A stretch of DNA of 64,000 bases from Rhizophlyctis rosea (Eukaryota; Chytridiomycota; Chytridiomycetes; Rhizophlyctidales; Rhizophlyctidaceae): assembly GCA_027596075.1 (NCBI GenBank), contig JADGJC010000004.1, positions 271,562-335,561 on the forward strand. The letters are read 5' to 3'. Under the pieces are notes generated by a model, which was not told the origin of the DNA, did not search any database, and saw only the letters and a program-made list of their open reading frames with translations. Position numbers and translations under genes: made by a program. Every line of letters starts with the position of its first letter. Position 1 is the first letter of the stretch. This document shows positions 10,828 to 22,219 of the stretch, in pieces.

Positions 10828-12070
10828 TTTCAGAATGACTACCCACAGCTACGGTTTACGAAGAATCAATCTGTCAGATCCGTTGGGTAACTTATAAGTG
10901 TAGCACACTCGCGAAATGCGCACAGTGTTTGATTGATACGGAGATGGCATAATTCCCGAAGTTCCCGATCTCGATGATGTTGTTGATTACAGCCCAAGAG
11001 CCTAAAGCAGGACCCGCGCGTCCTGATGGGGATCCGAAATCTGGGTCATCCACACCGCAAGATCAGCCCATATATATATGGGAATCATATCAATCGCATC
11101 AGCAGGAAGAGCCTTCAGAATGCATCTGAAACATCGGGAAAGCATTTGGACACGGAGAGGCAATGAACAACGGTGAGCGAAAGTTGAGCCAGATGCCAGA
11201 GACTGAGGATGACTAGGGCCATTGGGAGGCGGTACCCTGATAATGATTCAAGGACGTTAAGTCAACTCGATCAATCGACTATTTTGCGAATTTATTTGTG
11301 ATGGTCAGCACATCACTTGTAATTCAGTCAGTGAGTGCCAGTGAGGCGCTCCTATAAGCACGAACGAAACTCATTATCTGAAGATGCGGAACGCGCAACA
11401 TTGCTCTAACCCTACCATTATTCACGTGAGACTTTGGTTGTTTTGGATATGGAGTTGATGGAGTATATGGGGTGACTTTTGCATTCCAACAGCGCCGAAT
11501 GATGAGGAAACGCGCACTAAAACCATCACTAACCGCCACTACTATCCTCACGCAAATGTATCGAAAAGTAATACACTCCCATCTAGCCTGAGTGACTTTC
11601 TTCGCCCGCCATGAAACCATCGAACAATACTTGCTCAGTCCGAAGTGACATCTACCTCTTCCACCTCCAGCATCATGCATTTGACCCCCCTCCATGCACT
11701 GAAACAAAGGGAAAGTCAACGACCTTGCTATCGCAGTGATATATCAACTGACCCCACCACCATTCGCCGCTTTTTTCCAGACTCCTTATCAGAAATGTCA
11801 GATTCGTGAGATTTCCACTCGGGGATAGCGCCACCACCACTCACATGATACATTCTGTGAAGCTGACATTGGATACCAGTGTCAGGCATGAACGCATGAT
11901 GACATTCATGTCATATGACGTGGATGTCTCAAACTTCTCAGGTGCTGATAACATGAACCTTTGCCTTTCGCAAAGCCGCAAGTACGTTTGGTTTTTCCAA
12001 AATTTTTACATAACCTCCTTCATCATTCCAAAAAACTCCAAAACAACCCAACGACTGCAAAGCCTCAATA
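10828..12070. other. Divergent intergenic region
   Basis: No gene recognised in 1.2 kb between two divergent starts. A short TATATATA run lies near 11070. Confidence 0.45.
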
Positions 12071-12708
12071 ATGCCCGGACGCAAACGCAAAGCCGACACC
12101 GACTCAAGCACCAACATTGACCAAAGCGCCGTTACCGTAACGGAGTCCAACTTGGATACCGTCGAAGGCCTAGAAAGCGACGAGGCCCGGGCTGCTGAAA
12201 CGGCCCCCAACACACCCGAAACGTCAGAACCCACAAAGAAGGGCAAAACGAAGAAACAGAAGACCGTCGACGCCAATCCCGGCAAAGTGAGTATTTCATA
12301 CTTTTCCATTGTTGTCAACAAGCAACCCAAAACTTGGCCACTCTGCCCCTCCATGCAACCCATACTTCTATCCTCACCAGACACCGAAAAGAGCAGAACC
12401 AACCGTCTGGACAGACCACGAGAAAGCCGTCGCCCGCACCCTTATCAAAGAGCACGGAACACACTTCACAAAAGTCGCGCAAGAGCTCAATATTGCGTGT
12501 GGAAAGACGCCGATTCAAGTCAAGTAAGGTTTTTCTGTTATGCCTGCTGACTTTTGTGCAAGGTGGAAGGTTGTCCCGCAATGGGGTATTGGGCTTGTTT
12601 AGTGTTTATCTCATGTTTCTGCGTCTTCTACCCACTATCAGGAATTGGTGGTACAACTCTGAGGTGCCAAGGATGAAGAAGGCGGGAGAGGATTTGAGCG
12701 ACTTGTGA
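12071..12708 (+). CDS. Small SANT/Myb-like protein, paralogue B
   Basis: Three exons (12071-12286, 12381-12523, 12642-12708) encode 141 residues; the introns are 94 and 118 nt. It starts MPGRKRKAD and has a Thr/Glu-rich linker ending in a Lys-rich segment. The SANT/Myb-like domain reads TVWTDHEKAVARTLIKE, then HFTKVAQELNIACGKTPIQVK and NWWYNSEVPRMKKAG. Intron phases (0, then 2) and the 143-nt middle exon equal those of the gene at 6301-6888, so the two arose by duplication of an intron-containing gene. They flank the DUF262-DUF1524 gene. The specific target is unknown. Confidence 0.78.
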
Positions 12709-12981
12709 TGGGGGTTTGGCGGTTTTGTGTTTTGCATGTGGTACCGTGTAATGAGGAGGTCTAAGCTTGGCTGCTTCTGCGGAGTAAAAGTCCTGTTGGT
12801 TTGTGGTGGTGTATAAAATAAAACAAACTCTCAGTTGTCACCCGTCACAAAGCGCAGCATGGCAGTCAGATTATATTACAGAGGGCAAAGCATTAGTACC
12901 CGCTAATAACTATATGTACAATTCTTGGAAACGTGCCCCACCTCCGGCGTAAACAATTTCCATGACGTGGAGCGTCCTCCA

Positions 12982-15900
12982 TCACTCCTCAAACCGTGCC
13001 GCCAACAGCTCCCGAATCCTCTTATCCAGCTCCCTAACCAACGAGTCATCCCGGGTATAAAGCCCACTCTCAATCAACGCCTCCCTCTCCTTCGCAAGTC
13101 TCTCCACCTCCTTCAACACCTCCGGCGCAAACGACTCTCGACCCACCGCTGGTCCGCTGCCCTTCAACCCCGCCAAAAGCGATGTCCACCAATCCACATC
13201 GCCACCCCCTCCCTCCACCACACCCACGTCCTCCAATCTCATCCCACCTCCGCCCCCGTCCTTTCCCCTCCCCCTCCCATCGCCCTCACCACCCTTCAAC
13301 ATCTCCAGCTCCCTCCTCAAATCCTCCAATACCCTCTTCTCCCCCTCAACCCCCACCAACTCCTCCCTCCCACGAACTTTAACCCTCCACCTCTCAACCT
13401 CCTCCCTTTCCCTCTCCAACCTCTCCTCCAAATCCATCTGCCACCCCTTCTTAGCCCTCGCCAGACTCCTCAACGCATTAACCCACTCACTCTTATAATG
13501 CCTCTTACTCTTCTCCAGCCCCGCGACCTTCTTCTCCAACTTCATCTTCTCCCCAACAAGCTGATTCACCTCCGCCTTCAGCCCCGCCTCGTTCCCGCTC
13601 GTGATCTCCTTCCGGAGCCGATGCACCTCGGTTTCAAGTGCTTGCCGTTTCGTTTCAATCTCGTCTCGTTCTTTCAACGCTCCATCCCGCGCACTTTCCG
13701 CCTCAGCAACTTTCCCCTTCTCAATCTTCATCCGATGTCGAAACTCATCATGTAACCTTCTCGCCGCATCCCTAGCTTCCTCCACCCTCCGCGCCCCTTC
13801 CCGTTCCAATTCCTCCTTCCTCCTGATCAAATCCTCCTCCCCCTTGACCAACTTTTTCTCCCTCCCCTCCAAATCAACCACAAGCCGCTGCATCTGCCCC
13901 TCAAGACTCCTAAACTCCCCAATCTTCCTCCTCATCATTGCCTCCCTCTCCTTCTCCCGCCGCTTCCACTCATTAGAAAACCGCGTCATGAGCTCGTTCT
14001 CCCGATTTCGCAAATGTTCTTTGAACTTCCGTTCCTCTTCCTGTTTCCACAACTCGAGCTGGAGCGCGACTCTGTATTCGGGTGTTTCGTGAATAGACGG
14101 CGCAACTGAGCGCGGGGTGTCGGCGGCGCTGCTGGGACTTTCTGCTGGAAGTTCCGGTTCCGAGGATTGGTACAGGACGGAGGGACGTTTGGACCGCGGT
14201 TGATGGTGTTCTGAAACTGCCGTCCGCCATTCCGGTTGTTGATGAGCATCCATCACATTATCCTCATCCTGCTCCTCCACCATCCCGAAATCCTCCAAAG
14301 CAAACACGACCCTCAAATCCGCAACCTTTCTGATTCTACCATCCTCCCCTCCAACCGACGACACCACCACATACTCGTCCAAACTCTGAACCAACCACGC
14401 CCCCGTCTCTTCCATGACCCGCGGCATCCCCAAAACACGAGACAAATCGATCGTCACCGTGCCCATCAGTACATCTTTTGAGAACGGACTTTTCCCCCAC
14501 ATCTCAATCACCAACGGCACGGCCTCCAAATAGGTCCGCAGCCTATCAGTGCCCATGACAAACTCGAACGCGCAAAAGGAATGTGGGAGGAGGACTTCGT
14601 GAGGTGTTCGGAGGATGTCCAGTGGTGGGTGGGTGATGATTGGTGACGAGGTGCCGAAGGGTGGGTAGGAGTATCTGAAATAGATCGAAGCTGCTTTTGG
14701 ATGGAAGTCCCTGACGGAGCGTAGATCGACTGCGAAACGGTATTGATGCCATCTTATCGAGGTTCCTTCCTCTGACCGATGGTGGTCTCCGAAATGCTGT
14801 GCGGCGCTCGTATAGTTGATAAGGTTTGGCGCTGGGATATCTGCTTCCTTTCTTTCCGTCAGGCTTTGATACGAAACAGCCGCCTCCGCCACCTTCTCCG
14901 GTATAATAGGTTCCATCCACTTCCCAGCTGATTGAGTCGCCTCCACGCCAGCCGTCTTCTCACTCGAAGGTCCTCCCTTCGCCTGAGTTTTACTACGATC
15001 TGCCGCGACGTTTTCCGCTGTCCTTCCTTCCGGCGTAACAGCCATCGACAACCCTACACTAGGACTCTTCCCATCAACCGAAACCGGCAACTCCTGCTTC
15101 GGATTGTACATACTATATACCTTCTCCACCACCACGGCATCAGCAGGCTCATCCCATATCAAATCCGTCAACGGAATATCCGCAAACCCGAGAACTTGCG
15201 AATTGCAGCAAAGATAAATGATGATCTTGCCCAAATCGCGCAAGAATTGCTGTAGATTGGCCACGGAAGCGCGAATGCGGATGGAGACGCGTTGTGAGGA
15301 GAAAGTGGGTTCGGATATGTTGCTGAATCTCTCGCTCGATATGTCGTTTCCCATTAGCGTGTAGTAGAAGTAGTATTCGGAATCTTCGTGTGATTTTTGG
15401 TCTGGACGTTGTGTTAGGACGCTGAGGTTTTCGGCAAAGGCGATGGTGATGCAGAAAAGCCATTGATCCTGTCCAGTCCCCACTTGATAGAATCCCCCTT
15501 CCATTAGTTCGATTGGTAGGGTGCTGATGGATGTCCATGCCGTAGAGGGTTTGGCGGTTGATTGCAAGCGGCTATCACGAACTTCAGAGCCGGTGCTGGT
15601 TCTCCCCAATTTCGCTCCCTTCTGGCCGCCGTCATTTGTGGTGTTTTCCTTTCCTGATGCTGCCGAGGCTCCAAAGTCTCTCGCTTCGTCTGAACCTTTA
15701 GGTGCTACAGCGAATCCCAGCTTGATTTCCGGTTTGAACGCTCCATTCTGCTTCGAATTGACCAGCTGATACCACTTCTCCTGTGCGGGCAGGTCCGCTT
15801 CGGCGGTACGAAGATCCAGCATGACGTATCCCAGTGGTTCGCGACGGTTTTGGGTGTCGATGGTATAACAGATCAGTTTTAGTCTGACGCGTTGGGATCG

Positions 15901-16156
15901 CAGGAAGCCGAGGATTTTGGTGTCGATATCCCAAGCCAGCTCAGTGTCCCATATTGGTTTGGGTGTGTGATCGACTGGATCGGTGGTGAGGATTTCGTCG
16001 TTGAAACGGCATTGCACGTATACTTTCGAGCCTGGACGGCGTACAAAGTAACGACCTGTAAGGCGTCGCGTCAGTGGGATGTAGGCTGAAGCACTTGACA
16101 GTCGAGCTACCTTCGAACAGAGTGATTAGCACAGTGTGCTGTGCTGATCGCGCCAT
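12982..16156 (-). CDS. CEP120: CEP120-like centriole/basal-body protein
   Basis: Two exons (16156-16111 and 16055-12982; 55-nt intron) encode 1039 residues. The first exon was found by splicing: it restores the N-terminal C2 strand HTVLITLFEGRYF. The C2 domain continues with LTTDPVDHTPKP (D41-H45) and ELAWDID, then LKLICYTID and GYVMLDLRTAE, then KWYQLVNSK. All match vertebrate CEP120, as does the middle C2/DUF3668 region (WHQYRFAVDLRSVRDFHP onward). A Glu/Lys/Arg-rich coiled coil fills most of residues ~670-930. CEP120 supports centriole elongation and ciliary transition-zone assembly; in a fungus it implies flagellated zoospores. Length is close to the human protein. The 3' end converges on the SANT gene with 273 bp between stops. 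Confidence 0.92.
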
Positions 16157-17914
16157 TATCAGAGCAGCGCAACTGCCTTCACGCTTCGGCTGCTGATCAG
16201 CTACGTTGGAGGCGAGTTGAAAGCGAACGGAATTGGCCTTTGGTCAGTGTTTCCCACGAGCTTCGGCACGCGCAAGAGGTTTGACGCGTGGTGGTTGTGC
16301 ACTGCTCTCCAACTAGTTGCTGGCTGTGTCAAAGTTCCGACGAGATTGCTGAGGAGGCCATACTTTTGGGGAAGTGCTTTCACTATAACTTATTCGTAGT
16401 GATCCTTACAAGCACGGTGCAGAGATTGGAGTGAAAAAAGAGGCAAGGAACTTTGGGAAAGAGCTGCGAAAAGAGCTGGACGGGGGCTTCGCTGACTGGT
16501 TGGGTTGTTTGTTTGGAGTTGCAGGACGCGTTTCACTTGCAAGTCCAAGCTGACAGACAGCTCAGACAGGCCAACAGAGCTCTGTAAACGGGCCAAACAC
16601 CAAAAGGTTGGAACATGTGAATAGAAAAAATATTGCCGTATTGCAATCTTTAATTTCCAAGGATGGAGGCATTCGCATCGTCCTTTATGCTTGCTCAACC
16701 ACTACGGTCGGTGCAAATGGTATGCAGATGAGTGAGACTTGATGTCCAATTTCTGATCAGTTATCCATCAATTCCATTGAGCCCGCTTCGGAACAAGCAC
16801 AAATTGCCGGTGATAACAGTTTCAAAAGGTTGAAGGAAGCTGCTTGCTCGGCCTGGACAGGCAGGAGCTAGATTCACACAAACGACCAGAGCATATATGT
16901 AGGTGGCCTTCCAGAGCCTTCCGCCCGCCCACCAAGCCGGGTGAAACGTACGAAAATGACTCTTTTGTAAATGATCCTATCCTCTATTTTCGGGAAATCT
17001 ATGATCTATCTAGATAGTAAATGAAATGTACCCGACCATGTAAAGCGGAACGTCATGAATGATCCGAACCACCCAACTTGGCCGGGGAAACACCCTTATA
17101 TTGTCCAACTACGGCCTCAAACCCAATGCGACACATACTCCGGTTGATGATCAGGTAACAGATCCCGAAATATGCGCGTGAACAGGCGGAGGGGATCAGA
17201 GGACGTCTTGTGTTTTGTTATTACAAATGTACGACAAGATCGGCGAGGGTTTACGAGAATTTCGAAAAGATGCAAAAAGAGTGCTCCAGCAGGCAGTCTC
17301 AACAATATCCGTTGTATTATCATTACGAGAGTGTCAACGGAGAATGCCGACCACCTGCGACAAACACTGGAAGAATTTTGGGATGGGGTCAAGTGAATGC
17401 AAAACTAGATCTCGGAAGAAGAGGTTTGGAAATTTGGAAATTTTGGGGTGCCTTTTATACCTTTCCGGCCAGGCTGAGCATGGGGCTTGAATTGTCCAAG
17501 CCGCGCAAGCCACAAGCCTCAGGGTCTTTGAGCAACCGTCTCTAGAAAATCGACCTCAAATCTCACTTGCTTTTAACGATACAAACGCGCAGGGAAGCTG
17601 TTGATCTCTTCAAAAGTATGTTGGCGGTTTGTCACAAATGCAAATAGTCACAAATGCAAAGTATCATGACGGGCTGCATGCTACGTTTTGCGGAAGGACG
17701 GACCACCACTGGGGTTTCCCCAGAGCATCGCGCCGGCTCCTAGCCTACTTACTTAGCTTTGAATATCAGATAAGCTCTTGAGCAGCAAAGACGTTTTCGT
17801 TCACACAATCTCGTGAAAAGCCTATGTCTTACACTTTCTCGATAAATTAACAAGAGCTATATACAAAGAGCGCACACCACCAGCTATGTATAACTACCAT
17901 CTACACTACTTCTC
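16157..17914. other. Intergenic region
   Basis: I see no convincing gene in 1.76 kb. A short direct repeat is listed at 17631-17660. The left part is the promoter of the CEP120 gene. Confidence 0.45.
17631..17660. repeat. Tandem repeat, two units of GTCACAAATGCAAA
   Basis: Two identical 14-nt units with a 2-nt spacer. Confidence 0.6.
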
Positions 17915-18852
17915 TCAACTGACATCCATCCGATCCCTCATGCCCTGCAGCTGTGTTTTTATCATTCCTGGCACCTTGGTCTGTGGCATTCCATCTGCCA
18001 TCTGTATTATGGACGCAGCCGTGATGGTGTGTACAGTGCGAGAGGCATTAAGCCATATTCGACCGTTCATACCGACGGCGATCTCAAACGGGAATGAATC
18101 GGAAAGGGTTTTTAGTATGAGATTTGAGGGGTTGAGGAGACTGGGGGGGATAAGGTTGGTTAAAAAATGCATGCGTGGGTATGTAAACAAACAGATATCA
18201 ATTTCGGACCGACCTTCTGGCCATGGCGAGCGAAACTTTGAAAAGATGTCCATCCTTGATCTCTCCATACCCATCCGCCTTTTTTGTTGCCTGATTCACA
18301 CATTCGATTTCGGGCTCCATATCTTTGTTCGCTAGTGTCACTCTGGCGTAAACAAGGGTTCCAACCTAGGTCGCTGACTGTTAGTAAGGCGTCCCTCTGA
18401 TAGGCCCAACAACCGGTATTACCTCCAAATTCGGTCGATTCCTTTTTGTTGCGCCCTCAAAAGCAAATGAATCCAACGTCGCTGGTTGGGCTGCACCGAT
18501 ATCGACGCGGTAGCCTGGCTCCCCGATTCGCTGTGTTACCACTCCAAGGACGTTATCTCCCACTGCTGGAACATACTGGGGAGCGGGGATCAGTATTGCA
18601 TAGTCGCATGCGGAATCGCACTAGCTACAAGGGCACTGAAGTACCTACTCTCTTTTGGTTGCTGTCAATCCACCACCTATTCCCTGCCGCCTTTTGAAAT
18701 ATGCCGAGTTTCGTCGCGATGAGAGTTGACTCTTCCTGGTGCAGGCCTGGTCCGATCTTTATTCTTTGAGATGCTGCCGGATCGTAAGATATTCTGTCTC
18801 CCGGAAGGACGATGTGAGGGCCCTCGGACTCTGCCGATAGTGAGGGTGTCAT
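17915..18852 (-). CDS. RRP40: Exosome complex component RRP40 (EXOSC3)
   Basis: Four exons (18852-18649, 18575-18423, 18365-18214, 18140-17915) encode 244 residues; the introns are 73, 57 and 73 nt and one carries a perfect TACTAAC-type branch site. The protein is a cap subunit of the RNA exosome that binds RNA at the channel entrance. The N-terminal domain contains VLPGDRI. The S1 domain reads YVPAVGDNVLGVVTQR, then FEGATKRNRPNLE. The KH domain has FEIAVGMNGRIWLNA, with the conserved GMNGRIW. Length is the same as yeast Rrp40 to within a few residues. The start codon lies 288 bp from that of a divergent F-box gene, so the two probably share a promoter. Confidence 0.94.
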
Positions 18853-19140
18853 CGAGGATTGTGTTGCGGAATTTCAGGGGGATGAACTGCGAAGGAAAGG
18901 ATTGATGGGGAGAGGATTCAAGGGAAGTTTATGGCCGAAGTGGTGGCACGTGGCAAATGCAAGCCACCGCCACGCTCAATGGACTTCATCTCTCGTCGCC
19001 ATTTCCCAAGACTTTCTTCTCTCACAGTTCAGACCATCGAGACTCGACTGTGGGAAGGATGTAAGATTACAAGCGTAGTCAACTAGTTACTAGACGTCGC
19101 TGAGATAGACTAGGCTAGCGCGTTAGAGTAGTTGCTCCAT
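18853..19140. promoter_or_regulatory. Bidirectional promoter, RRP40 / F-box gene
   Basis: 288 bp separate the two divergent start codons. It must hold both promoters; no TATA box was recognised. Confidence 0.5.
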
Positions 19141-21105
19141 ATGGCTGATGCCGGGAACTCTGGGCCTCCCACTGATCTGGGAACTGACCCAGCGTGGGCT
19201 ATCGGCAATGCCTACACCTACCAGGACGGGGAGGTGGACGCGTATGCCCAAGCCGAGCCCGCCACAGCAAAGGACTCTACTCGCTTTTTCAATATGATCC
19301 TCCAGATGTGCGAGCAGGGCTTTACTTCTATAGAACCGTCCGCGCAAACGCCAGCATCAAAAAGGGCGATGCTCGCGTGTCAGTTAGGGCTAGACTGCAT
19401 AGCAGCATTGGAAACGGGCGACGAAGACGCCGTCGTCGATCGTGTTAGAAGACTGAGCGCCGCACCTTTTGACCTAGACGAACCAGTCCCAGAAACGCGA
19501 CCTCCCTCACCTAAACGCTGCAGCCCTCAACTCCCACCAGAGATCCTCCTCCGTATCTTCGGATTTGTATGTGGCGAATCCGGAAGCGGCTGCCACATCC
19601 CAGGACGTGCCATACGTACATTATTCGCCTGTTCCCTCGTCTCCCGCTCCTGGACACCTCCCGCAAACACCATCTTGTGGAAACGCATCAATATGGTGGA
19701 TCAACCTTCGCGTTTCGGTAGATTTGTCTTGGGTGCGGCCACCAGCACATATAACAAACGTGAATGTGGACCGTTGGTGCGGGTACTGAGTGTAGCGTAC
19801 ACCGATGGGGATTTGTCCGTTTTAACTGTAGCATGTCACCATACCTCCAAATTGCATTCCATCGAATTCCACAAACCACTTGGACCCACCGCCGTTTCGT
19901 TTCGACTCCTTTCCCGCCTCGTGAATCGTTTTCCATCCCTTCGTTCCTTGATAGCGGAAAGCCTCGACATGACATCTTGGACGGATATCGATTTACTGTG
20001 TCAATCGTGCCCATCCCTTGAAATCCTTCAAGTCAGTTTTGACATAGCATCTACCGCGCAAGACGATACATTCACGGAGAACAATTTGAACCACCTTTTT
20101 TCAAATATACCGGCCTTGCGGTGTCTTAGTTTGTGGGGAGTACCGATACCCGTATCATTAGGAGGATTTTCCATGCCACTTACAAGCTATTGTAAAGACC
20201 TTCGGTGCATTCGCTTAGATAGTTGTGGTCCCATGAGCATGGATGTGGTCACAGACATATGGAATGGTTGTCCCCGCCTCGAATGCATTACTCTCCGCGC
20301 AACAATAAACCCACCCCGCCGACCGAATATAAGCCTTACCCCTCTGCCCTCCCTCCGGACTCTCCTCCTCGATGGCTGCTGGCTTTCCGACGCCCTCCTA
20401 GTTCAGATGCTGCAAAACGCGCCTAACCTGGAAACACTCTATCTGGAAGCATGTCCTAACCCACAACCCAATATCGCCGCGCCCATCCAAGACATAACAG
20501 CTGCCGGCTTTGTCCACGCAGCATCGCATTTATGCAACTTGCTTGCCCTCAGTGTAGTTGGATTGGCCGGTCTAGGACCAAACACCATCACCGGCCCAGC
20601 CCTCCGCACCGTCCTCATCCGCAACCCCAACCTCCGCGCCCTAAATCTAGCCTGGGCACCCGCCAACGGTCTCCAAATCGACGACATGTTCCTCCTCACC
20701 ATCGCGCCCCACCTAACCAACCTCAAGACCTTCGAACTCTACATGCAAAACTCCTTCACGGAACAAGCGTTCGCGCAAATCCTCCCCTTTCTTGGATCTT
20801 TGACCTCACTCGGTCTAACAGGTTGCAGCCAACTAACAGACTACACCCTCTCCCTCCTTCCGGTGCATTGTCCGAGGTTGGAACGGCTTGATATGGTGGG
20901 GGTTAGGTGTACAACGTGGGGAGTTCAGCGGTTGGTGGATAGTTGTGGGAGTTTGAGAGAGGTTGTTAAGCCGGAGGTGGAGGGTGTTAGGTGGGGGAGG
21001 GTCAGTTGTTTGGCGGATCCGTGGAGTGAGGAAGTGGTTAGTCCTTATGGGGTTTGGGAGAGGGAGGTTAGGAGGGTGGCGAGGGAGGCGGGGATTGTTT
21101 ATTAG
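19141..21105 (+). CDS. F-box / leucine-rich-repeat protein
   Basis: An intronless gene of 654 residues. The first in-frame ATG is 19141. An F-box lies near residues 128-175 (QLPPEILLRIFGFV, then RTLFACSLVSRSW and LWKRI) and binds SKP1 in SCF ubiquitin ligases. From about residue 230 to the end at least nine degenerate leucine-rich repeats follow, with phrases such as CPSLEILQVSF, IPALRCLSLWG, CPRLECITLRA, APNLETLYLEAC and CPRLERLDMVG spaced 25-30 residues apart. This is the FBXL/Grr1-like substrate-receptor layout; the substrate cannot be told. The N-terminal ~125 residues are unrecognised. Confidence 0.88.
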   Translation: MADAGNSGPPTDLGTDPAWAIGNAYTYQDGEVDAYAQAEPATAKDSTRFFNMILQMCEQGFTSIEPSAQTPASKRAMLACQLGLDCIAALETGDEDAVVDRVRRLSAAPFDLDEPVPETRPPSPKRCSPQLPPEILLRIFGFVCGESGSGCHIPGRAIRTLFACSLVSRSWTPPANTILWKRINMVDQPSRFGRFVLGAATSTYNKRECGPLVRVLSVAYTDGDLSVLTVACHHTSKLHSIEFHKPLGPTAVSFRLLSRLVNRFPSLRSLIAESLDMTSWTDIDLLCQSCPSLEILQVSFDIASTAQDDTFTENNLNHLFSNIPALRCLSLWGVPIPVSLGGFSMPLTSYCKDLRCIRLDSCGPMSMDVVTDIWNGCPRLECITLRATINPPRRPNISLTPLPSLRTLLLDGCWLSDALLVQMLQNAPNLETLYLEACPNPQPNIAAPIQDITAAGFVHAASHLCNLLALSVVGLAGLGPNTITGPALRTVLIRNPNLRALNLAWAPANGLQIDDMFLLTIAPHLTNLKTFELYMQNSFTEQAFAQILPFLGSLTSLGLTGCSQLTDYTLSLLPVHCPRLERLDMVGVRCTTWGVQRLVDSCGSLREVVKPEVEGVRWGRVSCLADPWSEEVVSPYGVWEREVRRVAREAGIVY

Positions 21106-22219
21106 ATGGGGTGGAAGATCGGTGTAGGTAAAGCAAGAGGGGCTTGGCCATGCGGTACGAGACTAAAGGTGTGGGCTTTTGTTCGCTTTTTGGGAAGACT
21201 GGGTACAAATAGAAGGAGCTTCACGCATGGATTCATTGGCGGTCAGAGCTTTCATGATTTCTTTGAGGAAGTTTGGGAAGTTGCAGGTGCAGCAATGTCT
21301 AGGTCAAACCTAGATCGATTGCAGCCACAGGACTTGAAAGAATCTCCATTGTTATCACTGCTTTGTGCATCGCTCTCCAATGAATTTTGCGCATAGGATG
21401 CATGATTTTGACATCAAAGCAATGGCATACTATTGATATCGCACAACTTTAAAGCTGTTCCTGCATTGAACATAACGGGAAAGGGCCATAACCATCGCCG
21501 TAGGCCAAAGGGAGTCGCTGTTGCGAAATGTCACAAAACCAGAATTGAAAATGTGGCGCAGCCAGTACATCTTGAGGCACAGTTATGTGCTCCACTTTTG
21601 ATGGAACCCTCGCGTTTTGGTCTGTGGATTCAACACCGGCACTGCTGACAAAACGATGCATCTTCCGCGCCTCCGAATATACTTTTCTATTATACCACTG
21701 TATTTTCATGGTTCAATTTTGTGAGACGGGCGAAGAGATTGACGATATACGCAATTTTGAGGCAGGTGCAGTTCTCAGCAAAGTTGGGCTGGAAGGATGG
21801 ATTAGTGGCAGCTGGTGAGATCCAAAGGTGTTTCAACAGTAAACAAATCGCTGTCATCACAGATCGACCTGCCAGCTTTGACCCTCAAAAACCGAGCCCC
21901 TATTCAAGGATTAGCATGTGGCCAACTTATGACATGATCGTCCGTGATCAAAGAATACGTCATCGTGGGGACACTAGTTGACAGCGTGATTGGAGTGTGA
22001 AAAACGTATAAAATTCCCCGTATCTCTGCAATTCTTCTGTTCTCGCCCACTAAAACGATCAGCATTACTGTTAGCCATACAGTGTTTGATACGAGTACCG
22101 CACTTCGATCCTAATTTTACTACAAGGTTTTCTGCAGGCTCAGAAAATAACCGACCTCGCATTCCAATTCATTCACATCAAACATAGCTCCCCCCTCTCA
22201 ATCACACACCCAAAAGAAA
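21106..22219. other. Intergenic region
   Basis: No gene recognised. It holds the F-box 3' region and the promoter of the downstream membrane-protein gene. Confidence 0.45.

Noticed and set aside
12925..13755. Long Pro/Leu-rich open frame opposite CEP120
   Set aside because: Mirror of Glu/Lys-rich coiled-coil codons on the other strand.
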